From Rhodospirillales bacterium (GTDB lineage: Bacteria > Pseudomonadota > Alphaproteobacteria > SP197): a stretch of DNA of 64,000 nt. Numbering within the stretch: the first letter of the stretch is position 1; every line of letters begins with the position of its first letter. Shown here one piece after another: positions 1-7,537 of the stretch. The stretch spans positions 89,952 through 153,951 of the forward strand of contig JACONG010000014.1 of the NCBI GenBank assembly GCA_014323865.1, read 5' to 3'. The position numbers and the translations under genes were made by a program. The notes below the pieces were generated by a model that was not told the DNA's origin, did no database searches, and saw only the letters and a program-made list of their open reading frames with translations.

Positions 1-45
1 GCCAAATTCCCTGCTATCAACCCTTACGAACGGACACTTTCAACC

Positions 46-465
46 ATGGGCGAACGCACCTTTTCGATCATCAAGCCCGATGCCACCCGTCGCAACCTGA
101 CCGGTAAGATCAACGCCATGCTGGAAGACGCTGGCCTGCGGATTGTCGCCCAGAAGCGCATCCACATGACCCAGGAGAACGCCGAGACGTTCTACGCCGT
201 CCACAAGGAGCGGCCGTTTTTCGGTTCTCTCGTCGCGTTCATGACTTCGGGCCCGGTGGTGGTTCAGGTCCTCGAAGGCGACAACGCCGTCGCCAAGAAC
301 CGAGAAGTCATGGGCGCGACCAATCCGGCCGATGCCGCCGATGGTACGATCCGCAAGGCCTTCGCCGAATCGATCGAGGCCAATTCGGTGCACGGCTCGG
401 ACTCGCCCGAGAACGCCGCTATTGAGATCGCCTACTTTTTCTCCGGCTCCGAGGTCGTCGGCTGA
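46..465 (+). CDS. ndk: Nucleoside diphosphate kinase
   Basis: This cytoplasmic enzyme moves the terminal phosphate of ATP to (d)NDPs through a phospho-histidine and so balances the NTP and dNTP pools. The 139-residue product has the normal bacterial length and is recognisable end to end: an N-terminal SIIKPDAT strand (Lys10), Tyr50, Arg86, and the NSVHGSDS active-site loop with the catalytic histidine at residue 116. The ATG gives the short MGERTF start usual in the family. No strong Shine-Dalgarno sequence is visible. The gene stands alone, followed by a palindromic intergenic element. Confidence 0.97.
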   Translation: MGERTFSIIKPDATRRNLTGKINAMLEDAGLRIVAQKRIHMTQENAETFYAVHKERPFFGSLVAFMTSGPVVVQVLEGDNAVAKNREVMGATNPADAADGTIRKAFAESIEANSVHGSDSPENAAIEIAYFFSGSEVVG

Positions 466-474
466 CGTTGTGAT

Positions 475-583
475 GTGTCATCCAGCACAAGGCCCGAAAC
501 GCCGCCAATCCGGGACCTCGACAGGCACGTCCCCATCGTTCGAGGTCCCGGCTCGACCTTCGGTCGACCGGGGTGACACAGCA
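475..583. repeat. Intergenic palindromic element with TGTCA/TGACA ends
   Basis: The ndk downstream spacer begins with a TGTCATCC-like end and finishes with GGGGTGACA, so its termini are roughly inverted. Inside it, 510-521 (CCGGGACCTCGA) and 540-551 (TCGAGGTCCCGG) are perfect 12-bp inverted arms around an 18-nt loop. A spacer with similar CGTCATCC/GGATGACA ends lies at 12239-12352. The layout resembles a small dispersed MITE- or REP-like element. It could also act as a terminator for ndk, although no T-run follows the stem. Confidence 0.5.
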
Positions 584-600
584 GAATTCGCGAGCGCTCT

Positions 601-1557
601 GTGATTCGCGTCCTGATCCATCACAACGAGCCCGAACCGCTGAGGGACCGGCTGCTGGAGCTGGTACTCGGCGTCGAGGTCGGCCTGTCGGCGAGCTATG
701 ATGCCCTGATCGCCGACACAACAGCGTTCGGTCCGGATGTGCAGTTCCACATTCGTTTCGAGGACAAGACTTATCCCATCGCGGCGGTCTTCGATCAGCC
801 CTCGCTGCGCTGGATCGCGGTCGGCGGTGTCGGCGTCGACCATCTCGGGCCGTGGGACCCCAAGGCGATCCTCGTGACCAACGGCGCCGGGGTGGCGACT
901 GAGGCGCTGGCCTGGCACGTCATCGGCTCGATCATCGCGCTGACGCTCAAGTATCCGACCTTTGCTCGCCGGCAGGCCGATCATGTCTGGTCCGGTCAAA
1001 GCGTCGGCCACATCTCGGGCAAGACGATCTGTGTCGTCGGGCTGGGCCACATCGGCCGCGACATCGCGCGCATGGCGAAGGCCCTGGGCCTCACGGTCGT
1101 CGGCACCCGGGCCAATCCGCAGCCGACCGACAATGTCGATCGGGTCTATGCTGCCGACGATCTCCACGCCGCGCTCGCCGAGGCCGATTTCGTCGCCGTC
1201 GCGACGCCAAAAACCGAACGCACCATCGGACTGATCGACAGGACTGCCTTCGCAGCGATGAAACCCGGTGCCATGCTGGTCGATGTGTCACGCGGCGGTG
1301 TGACGCTTGCCGTGGACCTGATGGCTGCACTCGATAGCGGTCATGTCGCCGGTGCCTCGCTGGACGTCTTCGATCCCGAGCCGATGCCTGAGGATCATCC
1401 GCTGTGGGACTACGAGAACGTCATGATCACACCGCACAGCTGCGCAACCTTTGAGGGTTGGGAACTGCGCTCGATCGAGCTCTTCGCCGACAACCTCAAG
1501 CGCTATATGGCGGGCGAGCCTGTTTTCAACGTTGTCGACCCTGTCCGCGGCTACTGA
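601..1557 (+). CDS. D-2-hydroxyacid dehydrogenase family protein
   Basis: This is probably an NAD(P)-dependent D-isomer-specific 2-hydroxyacid dehydrogenase that interconverts a 2-keto acid and its D-2-hydroxy acid. The substrate cannot be read from sequence. The 318-residue product has the Rossmann motif GLGHIGR at 147-153 and the family catalytic triad: Arg231 in VSRGG, Glu260 in DPEPMPEDHPLW, and His279 in ITPHSCA. The start is a GTG, chosen because the protein begins immediately with the substrate-domain strand IRVLIHH. Length and domain order fit glyoxylate/hydroxypyruvate reductase-like members. A hydrolase relic follows within a few bases. Confidence 0.88.
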   Translation: MIRVLIHHNEPEPLRDRLLELVLGVEVGLSASYDALIADTTAFGPDVQFHIRFEDKTYPIAAVFDQPSLRWIAVGGVGVDHLGPWDPKAILVTNGAGVATEALAWHVIGSIIALTLKYPTFARRQADHVWSGQSVGHISGKTICVVGLGHIGRDIARMAKALGLTVVGTRANPQPTDNVDRVYAADDLHAALAEADFVAVATPKTERTIGLIDRTAFAAMKPGAMLVDVSRGGVTLAVDLMAALDSGHVAGASLDVFDPEPMPEDHPLWDYENVMITPHSCATFEGWELRSIELFADNLKRYMAGEPVFNVVDPVRGY

Positions 1558-1568
1558 CCTCCATAGGA

Positions 1569-1980
1569 GCGTCCCGCACCCTCGTCCTCGTTCATGGTGC
1601 ATGGCACGGCGACGTTGTGCTGGTCGGTCACAGCTACGGCGGCGTCACGCCTGAACAGGCATCATGGCTCGACACCAAGCTCGTGTCCCGTCCCCTGCGC
1701 ACCTGCACCACACCCCTCCGGCTTGCCCATCCGCCCGGCAACGGTGTGCCAACCGACTACGTCGCCTGCACCGATCCCGTCTGTCAGGTGATGGAACCGA
1801 TCTGGCAACGCCTCCGTGCCGCCGGTTGGTTGGCCGAACCACGAACTGGCGACAGGCCGCGACGCCATGATCATCACCCCCGAAGCAACCGCCGACCTGC
1901 TGGAGCAGATGCAGATCCCCGACGGCGATTCCTCTTCACACTGCTGCGGCCAGGCTCGTCTCTCGCCAAACTTCCGCTGA
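1569..1980 (+). pseudogene. Alpha/beta hydrolase remnant (esterase-like)
   Basis: These are pieces of one alpha/beta hydrolase gene. The first reading frame encodes LVLVHGAWHG (oxyanion-loop region), runs directly into VLVGHSYGG (nucleophile elbow, GxSxG) and then PEQASWLDTKLV, so the segment that normally separates these motifs has been deleted. Near 1843 the frame changes and the C-terminal motif TGRDAMIITPEATADLLEQM follows, containing a candidate acidic/C-terminal segment, up to a TGA at 1978-1980. There is no clear start codon. The combination of internal deletion and frameshift means no functional protein is expected. The family resembles small plant-type esterases (EstC / methyl-salicylate esterase-like). 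Confidence 0.8.
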
Positions 1981-2095
1981 CCTCTCCCCGGTGAGGTGAG
2001 GGGTTTGTTCGTGCGGCTTGCTCATTTGTCCACTCTCCCGGGATCGGGAGAGGGAGGGACCCGCGGCGCAGCCGCAGGAGGGTGAGGGTCGATCG
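1981..2095. repeat. Cluster of short palindromes (REP-like) after purN
   Basis: The spacer holds a perfect hairpin, CTCTCCCG / CGGGAGAG at 2033-2040 and 2045-2052 with loop GGAT, and a second hairpin GCGGC / GCCGC at 2063-2075. Both are embedded in purine-rich GGGAGGGAC and GAGGGTGAGGG blocks. A diverged relative with CCCTCGCCC, GGGAGAGGG and GGGTGAGGGGG lies at 12127-12213. This layout is typical of dispersed intergenic palindromes. Here it lies between the hydrolase relic and the 3' end of purN, where it could end transcription from either side. Confidence 0.5.
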
Positions 2096-2099
2096 TTGG

Positions 2100-2744
2100 T
2101 CAAATCGCTACCGGGTTCACCAGCACACCATCGGCCTGGGTGACGTCGTGGATGCGGACGCGCTCGTTGACGATGCGCACCCGGCCCTGGGCGATGAGCT
2201 TGAGGGCCATGGGGTAGATGCGGTGCTCGGCTTCCAGGATACGGTCGGCGAGCGTGTCCTCGTCGTCGTCGGGCAACACCGGCACGGCGGCCTGGACGAT
2301 GATCGGGCCGTTGTCGAGCTCGGGCCTGGCGAAGTGCACCGTGCAGCCTGAAACGGTCACGCCCATCTCGATCGCACGGGCATGGCAGTTCAGCCCGGGG
2401 AACGAGGGCAGCAACGAGGGGTGGACGTTGAGAATGCGGTCACGCCAGGTGCGCATGAAGTCTTCGGTCAGCACCCTCATGAAGCCCGCAAGGCAGATCA
2501 TGGAGCAGTTGGCGCGGCGCACTGCGGCATCAAGCGCGGCGTCGAAGGTCTCGCGGCTGTCGTAGGTCGTATGATCGACGACCACGGTCGGAATGCCTGC
2601 CGCTGCTGCGCGCTGAAGGCCCTGAGCGCCGGGCCGGTTCGAGAGCACCAAGTTGATCTCGGCCGGGTTGTCTTCCTCGGTGCAGCCATTGAGCAGCGCC
2701 TGCAGGTTGGTGCCGCGTCCGGAGATGAAGACGGCAACCTTCAT
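2100..2744 (-). CDS. purN: Phosphoribosylglycinamide formyltransferase
   Basis: PurN converts GAR to formyl-GAR using 10-formyltetrahydrofolate, the third step of de novo purine synthesis. The 214-residue protein carries the N-terminal nucleotide-binding [11 protein letters not shown] loop and the catalytic trio at the positions known from E. coli: Asn106 and His108 in ILNVHPS, and Asp144 in ELDNGP. The flexible [10 protein letters not shown] loop is intact. Its ATG overlaps the purM TGA in an ATGA arrangement (2741-2744), so the two purine genes form a translationally coupled purM-purN pair. Confidence 0.97.
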   Translation of the reverse strand: MKVAVFISGRGTNLQALLNGCTEEDNPAEINLVLSNRPGAQGLQRAAAAGIPTVVVDHTTYDSRETFDAALDAAVRRANCSMICLAGFMRVLTEDFMRTWRDRILNVHPSLLPSFPGLNCHARAIEMGVTVSGCTVHFARPELDNGPIIVQAAVPVLPDDDEDTLADRILEAEHRIYPMALKLIAQGRVRIVNERVRIHDVTQADGVLVNPVAI

Positions 2745-3814
2745 GATCCCAGCCAGTCGCCGTCGAGCCTGTCGATCACGACCTGTGGCCTGTCACCGGC
2801 AGGAACCAGCTTTCCGATCATTGTCACGGTCTCGCCATGGTCGGCCAGTACGCTTGCAAGATGATCCGCCCGGTCCGCCGCCACGATGAGCACCATGCCG
2901 ATGCCGCAGTTGAACGTGCGTGCCATCTCGGCAGCCGCAATGCCGGGGCCCTGGTGACCGCGCGCAAGCCAGCCGAACACCGCCGGCACCTTCCAGCTCC
3001 CGGCCTCCAGCCGTGCGGCCAGACCGTCGGTCAGGACACGCGGAATGTTCTCCAGAAGGCCGCCGCCGGTGATGTGGCTCAGGCCCTTCACGCCGCCAGC
3101 CCGGATCGCGGCAAGACAACTCTTCACGTAGATCCGCGTGGGGTCGAGCAAGGCTTCGCCGATCGTACGGCCCGGCGCGAAGGGCGCATCGTCGCCGAGC
3201 GCCATGCCGCGAACGGCGAGTGCACGGAGGACCAGCGAGAAACCGTTGGAGTGAACACCGTCGGACGCGAGCCCCAGGAGTACATCGCCGTCGGCCATGT
3301 CAGGTGTGGGCAGCATCGCGCCGCGTTCCACCGCGCCGACGCAGAACCCGGCGAGATCGTAGTCGCTCTCGGCATAGAGACCCGGCAGCTCCGCCGATTC
3401 GCCGCCGATCAGGGCACAGCCTGCCTGGCGGCAACCCTCGGCCACGCCGCCGATGATCTCGGCACCCTTGGCAACATCCATCGCCCCGATGGCGAGGTAA
3501 TCGAGGAAAAAAAGCGGTTCGGCACCCTGCACCACGACATCGTTCACGCACATCGCCACGCAATCGATGCCGACCGTATTGTGGATGCCGGTATCAATGG
3601 CGAGCTTGAGCTTGGTGCCGACGCCGTCGGTACCCGAGACCAGGATGGGATCGTCGTAGCCGGCGGCCTTCAGGTCGAAGAACGCGCCGAAGCCGCCCAG
3701 CGCACCGTCGGCGCCGGTTCGCGATGTCGCCTTCGCCAGCGGTTTGATTGCTTCGACGAGGCTTTCCCCGGCATCAATGTCGACCCCGGCGGCCTTGTAA
3801 GTGAGGCCTGTCAT
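2741..3814 (-). CDS. purM: Phosphoribosylformylglycinamidine cyclo-ligase
   Basis: AIR synthetase uses ATP to close the imidazole ring of FGAM, the fifth step of purine synthesis. The 357-residue product shows the PurM/AIRS fold signatures: GTDGVGTK at 61-68, the MCVND metal/ATP segment near 89, GGESAELPG in the middle, and HITGGGL in the C-terminal domain. The reading frame stays open upstream, but the ATG at 3814 is chosen because the family starts close to [10 protein letters not shown] and because a GGGGGGAGCGAGG ribosome-binding region precedes it. It is divergent from the DUF2066 gene, with about 70 bp between starts, and coupled to purN by a 4-nt overlap. Confidence 0.96.
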   Translation of the reverse strand: MTGLTYKAAGVDIDAGESLVEAIKPLAKATSRTGADGALGGFGAFFDLKAAGYDDPILVSGTDGVGTKLKLAIDTGIHNTVGIDCVAMCVNDVVVQGAEPLFFLDYLAIGAMDVAKGAEIIGGVAEGCRQAGCALIGGESAELPGLYAESDYDLAGFCVGAVERGAMLPTPDMADGDVLLGLASDGVHSNGFSLVLRALAVRGMALGDDAPFAPGRTIGEALLDPTRIYVKSCLAAIRAGGVKGLSHITGGGLLENIPRVLTDGLAARLEAGSWKVPAVFGWLARGHQGPGIAAAEMARTFNCGIGMVLIVAADRADHLASVLADHGETVTMIGKLVPAGDRPQVVIDRLDGDWLGS

Positions 3815-3883
3815 GCAGCCTCGCTCCCCCCGATCCGATTTGCTAAGGTTCCTCCATCTATACGGTATGATCCCGGCTTTGCA

Positions 3884-5026
3884 ATGAGAGACCGTCTGAC
3901 ATTCCCTAGGACCTTTTGGCTGTTCGTCGTCGCGCTTGCGACCGTATGGCTGAGCGCGGCACCGACTGCCGATGCGGCCGGGCAGGTGCTGACCATCCGC
4001 AACGTTGCGGTCGACGAATCGGCCGGTGATGCCAGCGAGGCACGGCGAGTCGCAATCGCGAACGCCCAGCGCATCGCCTGGAACCGTCTGATCGAGAGGA
4101 TGGTCACCGGTGACATCTCCCTGGTCGACGAGCCCGATGCCGCGACCCTGGAGACAATTGTCCAGAGCCTCGAGTTCGCCGACGAGAAGATCACTACGGG
4201 TCGCTATCGCGCCAATGTCACCGTCCGTTTCCGTTCGGATTCGGTGCTGGCCTGGCTCGGCAACTCCGGCGTGCCGCATCTTGTGGTGCCGACACCGGTC
4301 ATGTTAGTCCTGCCCGTCCTCCAGACGACGGAAGGCAACCAGCTCTGGGAGGAGGTCAATCCTTGGCTTCGGGCCTGGCAGCAACGACCGGGATCGGGGT
4401 TCGCGGTTAAAATCATATCGCCCGTGGCTGATCTTAACGATCTCCTCGCGATCGATGCGGATGGGGCGCTGGCCGGTGATTGGTCAAAGATGCAGGTGCT
4501 GCTGGCGCGCTACGAGGTCGACGGCATCCTCGTCGCCGTTGCGCAGCCGACGGCTTCCCGCCTTGGCCAGACGCTGACTTGGTACGAAGGCCCCGAGGGT
4601 GAAACCATTCCCATGAGCATCCTGCTCGAGCCGCCGCCCGGCGTGCTCGACGGGGTAACCGACGGCGAGGTCGAGGCGACGGAGACAGTCGTCGATATCT
4701 CCGCGCAGGACTACATCGCTGCCGTCGATACCACCCGGCAGGGCGTCAGTGACTACTGGACCGCCGCGACCTACGTCCCCGACGGCGTCGAGGCTGCGAT
4801 GGTTGCCGAGATTCCTGTCCGCAGTCTGGGTGAGTGGGTCGATATCCGCAGTCGCCTTGCGCAACCGGCCGTGCTCACCGAGACCCTGCCGCTGGTTGTC
4901 TCCGTCGACCGTGTTCGTATTCTGCTGCGTTATGTCGGGACGCTCGAGGAGTTGCGTGCGGGGCTGCGGCGCGTCGGCCTCGGGCTGAGCGCCCAGGGCG
5001 ACAACTGGATCATCCTGCCGTTGTGA
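3884..5026 (+). CDS. DUF2066 domain-containing exported protein
   Basis: This is a conserved exported protein of unknown function. The 380-residue product starts with a signal peptide: basic MRDRLTFPR, a hydrophobic core [13 protein letters not shown], and a likely AxA-type cleavage near residue 30. The mature part begins with [20 protein letters not shown], followed by an alanine-rich helix and [12 protein letters not shown], the N-terminal pattern of the DUF2066 family. No catalytic motif is evident. The gene is linked by a GTGA overlap to hdaA, an arrangement I associate with alphaproteobacteria, though the functional reason is unknown. The ATG is the first one downstream of the divergent purM start. 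Confidence 0.85.
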   Translation: MRDRLTFPRTFWLFVVALATVWLSAAPTADAAGQVLTIRNVAVDESAGDASEARRVAIANAQRIAWNRLIERMVTGDISLVDEPDAATLETIVQSLEFADEKITTGRYRANVTVRFRSDSVLAWLGNSGVPHLVVPTPVMLVLPVLQTTEGNQLWEEVNPWLRAWQQRPGSGFAVKIISPVADLNDLLAIDADGALAGDWSKMQVLLARYEVDGILVAVAQPTASRLGQTLTWYEGPEGETIPMSILLEPPPGVLDGVTDGEVEATETVVDISAQDYIAAVDTTRQGVSDYWTAATYVPDGVEAAMVAEIPVRSLGEWVDIRSRLAQPAVLTETLPLVVSVDRVRILLRYVGTLEELRAGLRRVGLGLSAQGDNWIILPL

Positions 5027-5715
5027 GACCGGCCCAGCTTGTCTTCGGTTTCGAGCATCGTCCGGCTCTGGTCGAAGAGAGTTTCCTCGTTGCTGCGGAA
5101 AACACTGAGGCGGTCGCATGGATCGACCGTTGGCCCGACTGGCCTGGACGTGTTCTGGCGCTCCATGGGCCCATTGGCTGCGGCAAGACTCATCTGGCCC
5201 ATGTCTGGCGACGGCGCAGCGGTGCCGACCTGCTGTCGGCGAGCGATCTTGAAGAGAGCCTTCTGTGCACGTGGTCCGAGGCTGAACCCGTTGTGGTCGT
5301 CGAAGACGGCAACCGTGTCGTCGACGAAGCGGCGCTCTTCCATCTTATCAATCTGGTGCGCGAGAACGACGGTTTCCTTCTTCTGACGAGTCAGGCACCG
5401 CCCGCCCGCTGGTCCGTTGCCCTGCCGGATCTTCGCTCCCGGCTTTCGGCGATTCAGGTCGTTGGCATCGAGCGTCCGGGCGACGATCTGATCGGCGCTG
5501 TGCTCTCCAAGCAGTTCCACGATCGCCAGCTTGCCGTGCCTGACGACGTGATTGCCTATCTGGTCGCCCGCATGGAACGGTCATTTGCCGCCGTCGGTAG
5601 CGTTGTCGCGGCACTCGATGATTTGTCGCTGGCAGAACGTCGCGCTATCACGATGCCCTTGGCGCGCCACGTTCTGGAGGCGGCGCAGACCGAACTCGAT
5701 CTCAAGGGGGACTGA
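5023..5715 (+). CDS. hdaA: DnaA-related regulatory protein HdaA/Hda
   Basis: This is a small AAA+ DnaA-like protein. Hda/HdaA acts with the sliding clamp to stimulate ATP hydrolysis by DnaA and prevent re-initiation of replication. The 230-residue product has Walker A GPIGCGKTHL at 49-58 and a Walker B-like VVVVED at 90-95, but no room for the DnaA DNA-binding domain IV, as expected for HdaA. The N-terminal QLVFGFEH segment fits the clamp-binding QL-x-F-type motif of this family. The start is the GTG at 5023, overlapping the upstream TGA (GTGA), which implies coupling to the DUF2066 gene. A function limited to the Hda-like group is inferred from size and motifs. Confidence 0.9.
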   Translation: MRPAQLVFGFEHRPALVEESFLVAAENTEAVAWIDRWPDWPGRVLALHGPIGCGKTHLAHVWRRRSGADLLSASDLEESLLCTWSEAEPVVVVEDGNRVVDEAALFHLINLVRENDGFLLLTSQAPPARWSVALPDLRSRLSAIQVVGIERPGDDLIGAVLSKQFHDRQLAVPDDVIAYLVARMERSFAAVGSVVAALDDLSLAERRAITMPLARHVLEAAQTELDLKGD

Positions 5716-5718
5716 TCC

Positions 5719-6498
5719 ATGGACATGGGAATTCGGGGCCGCAAGGCCATCGTCTGCGCGTCGAGCAAGGGCTTGGGCCGCGCGTGTGCCGAAGCGCTCG
5801 CCGCCGAGGGCTGCGACGTGGTGATCAACGGCCGTACCGAAGAGACCGTCGCGGCCACGGCCACCGCGATCCGCACCGCCAGTCCCGACGTGACCATCAG
5901 CGAGGTCGCCTGTGACGTCACGAACGCCGAAGGCCAGGCTGAGCTTCTGGCCGCTTGCCCGCAGCCCGACATCTTCGTCAATAATGCAGGTGGTCCGCCG
6001 CCAGGCAACTTCCGTGATTGGGACCGGGACGACTGGGTCAAGGCGCTGGATGCGAACATGCTGACCGCCATCATGTTGATCAAGGCCACTGTTGACGGCA
6101 TGATCGACCGCAGGTTCGGCCGCATCGTCAACATAACCTCGGCTGCCGTGAAGTCGCCGATCCCGATCCTGGGTCTGTCGAACGGCGCTCGTGCCGGCCT
6201 GACCGGCTTCTGCGCCGGCCTGGCCCGCGAGACCGTCGAACACAACGTCACGATCAACGGTCTTCTTCCGGGTCCCTTCAACACGGACCGGCTGAAGCAG
6301 ACCATGGTCGGCCGCCAGCAGGGCGACGAAACCATGGAGGACACCATGAAGCGCGAAGCCCAGGGAAATCCCGCCAAACGCTTCGGCGAACCCGACGAGT
6401 TCGGTGCCGCCTGTGCCTTCCTTTGCAGCCAGCACGCCGGTTTCATCACTGGCCAGAACCTGGTAATGGACGGAGGCAGCTTCCGCGGAACGCTTTAG
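5719..6498 (+). CDS. SDR family oxidoreductase with atypical active site
   Basis: This 259-residue short-chain dehydrogenase/reductase has an N-terminal cofactor loop ASSKGLGRA (14-22), NNAG at 88-91 and the C-terminal VMDGG, so the fold is complete. The catalytic centre is unusual. Ser141 is present in ITSAAV, but the positions 13 and 17 residues later, which are Tyr and Lys in classical SDRs, are Ser154 and Arg158 (GLSNGARAG). It therefore cannot use the standard YxxxK proton relay. Similar sequences are usually labelled 3-oxoacyl-ACP reductase-like, but the substrate is unknown. It starts 3 nt after hdaA, so it is probably in the same transcript. Confidence 0.85.
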   Translation: MDMGIRGRKAIVCASSKGLGRACAEALAAEGCDVVINGRTEETVAATATAIRTASPDVTISEVACDVTNAEGQAELLAACPQPDIFVNNAGGPPPGNFRDWDRDDWVKALDANMLTAIMLIKATVDGMIDRRFGRIVNITSAAVKSPIPILGLSNGARAGLTGFCAGLARETVEHNVTINGLLPGPFNTDRLKQTMVGRQQGDETMEDTMKREAQGNPAKRFGEPDEFGAACAFLCSQHAGFITGQNLVMDGGSFRGTL

Positions 6499-6548
6499 GA
6501 CAGAGCGTGCTCGGCGATGTCTTCGCCGTTGGTGAAAATTAGTCTTGC

Positions 6549-6569
6549 AAATGCGAATGGCTCGCATCT
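6549..6569. promoter_or_regulatory. Putative Fur/Irr-type iron operator upstream of bfd
   Basis: AAATGCGA (6549-6556) and TCGCATCT (6562-6569) form an inverted repeat, seven of eight positions complementary, around a 5-bp centre. It lies 31 bp before the bfd start codon. The sequence resembles the TGCRAATGMGA half-sites described for iron regulators in alphaproteobacteria. Because Bfd releases iron from bacterioferritin, iron-dependent repression at this site would be logical. The specific regulator, Fur or Irr, cannot be chosen from sequence alone. Confidence 0.5.
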
Positions 6570-6600
6570 ACTATCTCGCTATTGCCAGCTGGGTTGTGCC

Positions 6601-6792
6601 ATGTACGTGTGCATTTGCAACGGTTACCGCGAAGACGACGTCCATGAGGCGGCGGCCGATGGTGCGCGTTACGCCGAAGAGGTCTACTATGCGCTCGGCA
6701 ATGGTCCGTGCTGCGGACAATGCTTGGAGCACGCTCAGGAAATCTTGGACGCCATTCACGGCTCCAAGGGGACATCGTCGGGGTCGCCCTGA
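6601..6792 (+). CDS. bfd: Bacterioferritin-associated ferredoxin
   Basis: Bfd is a small [2Fe-2S] protein that donates electrons to haem-containing bacterioferritin so that stored Fe(III) is reduced and released. The 63-residue product has all four cluster cysteines at the E. coli positions: Cys4 and Cys6 in VCIC, and Cys38 and Cys41 in CCGQC. The ATG at 6601 is preferred over an in-frame upstream one because MYVCIC is the canonical N terminus. The gene converges on bfr, its predicted partner, with about 117 bp of non-coding DNA between them. An iron-operator-like dyad lies just upstream. Confidence 0.93.
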   Translation: MYVCICNGYREDDVHEAAADGARYAEEVYYALGNGPCCGQCLEHAQEILDAIHGSKGTSSGSP

Positions 6793-6909
6793 CTATGGCG
6801 TTCGCTTGGCCCGGGTTAAGCGCCGAAAAGACGGGTCTAGCCCTCAGACTGTTCGTCTCGCAGTCTCAGGTGAGCAAGGACCAAAACTCCGAACAGGCAA
6901 TGCTTGAGA

Positions 6910-7386
6910 CTACTCCTCTGCCGACATCTGCGACTGGGTGTAGTTCTGGATTCCCATCTTCTCGATCAGACCTATCTGGGTCTCAATCCAGTCCTCATGC
7001 TCCTCCTCGTCATCGAGGATGGACACCAGGAGTGATCGACTGACGTAGTCGCTCTTCTGCTCACAGAGAGCAATCGCTTCCCTTAGTTGGGGGATGGCTT
7101 CCTGCTCCAAAGCGAGGTCGCATGTCATGATCTCTTCAATGCTCTCGCCGATCCGCAAGCGGCCAAGGTCCTGCAGGTTGGGCAGTCCCTTGATGAGGAG
7201 GATGCGCTTGATCAGCGCATCGGCGTGCTCCATTTCCTCGATCGATTCCCTGTAGAGCTTTTGCGCAAGACAATCAAAGCCCCAGTCCTCGAGCATTCGG
7301 GAATGCAGGAAGTACTGGTTGATCGCGGTCAGCTCGTTCTTGAGTACACCGTTCAGGTGCTTGATGATGTCCTTGTCGCCGTCCAT
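6910..7386 (-). CDS. bfr: Bacterioferritin
   Basis: Bacterioferritin assembles as a 24-mer cage that oxidises and stores iron and binds haem b between subunits. The 158-residue product matches the classic Bfr length and carries the dinuclear ferroxidase ligands Glu18, Glu51 and His54 (EEMEHAD), with the second set in the DDEEEHEDW region, and the haem ligand Met52. These match the E. coli numbering. The ATG at 7386 gives the typical MxGDKxII start. Convergent with bfd. The upstream region merges into a cytochrome relic and holds a striking perfect palindrome (7509-7537) that could serve as its operator. Confidence 0.96.
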   Translation of the reverse strand: MDGDKDIIKHLNGVLKNELTAINQYFLHSRMLEDWGFDCLAQKLYRESIEEMEHADALIKRILLIKGLPNLQDLGRLRIGESIEEIMTCDLALEQEAIPQLREAIALCEQKSDYVSRSLLVSILDDEEEHEDWIETQIGLIEKMGIQNYTQSQMSAEE

Positions 7387-7508
7387 GTCACTCCGCCAAG
7401 TCGATGGGTTGAAAGAGGTGTGAATTTGGCTTTGTCGCAAGCGCGCCCAAAAGCCTCGGCCATTTTACACGAAAAGAGCCCGTGCGAATTGGTTTGTTTG
7501 CTTTTGGA

Positions 7509-7537
7509 TCGAATGATCGAACAAATCGATCATTCGA
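7509..7537. repeat. Perfect 12-bp inverted repeat, 5-nt loop
   Basis: TCGAATGATCGA at 7509-7520 and TCGATCATTCGA at 7526-7537 are exact reverse complements separated by ACAAA. The right arm covers the stop codon of the decayed cytochrome gene (7530-7532), and the element lies about 125 bp upstream of bfr. No T-run follows the stem on either strand, so a simple intrinsic terminator is not supported. A protein-binding operator for bfr or a mobile-element end are the alternatives. Confidence 0.6.

Noticed and set aside
2837..3883. Long plus-strand N-terminal extension of the DUF2066 protein over purM
   Set aside because: The extension reads antisense to purM and would place the signal peptide internally; the ATG at 3884 explains the protein fully.
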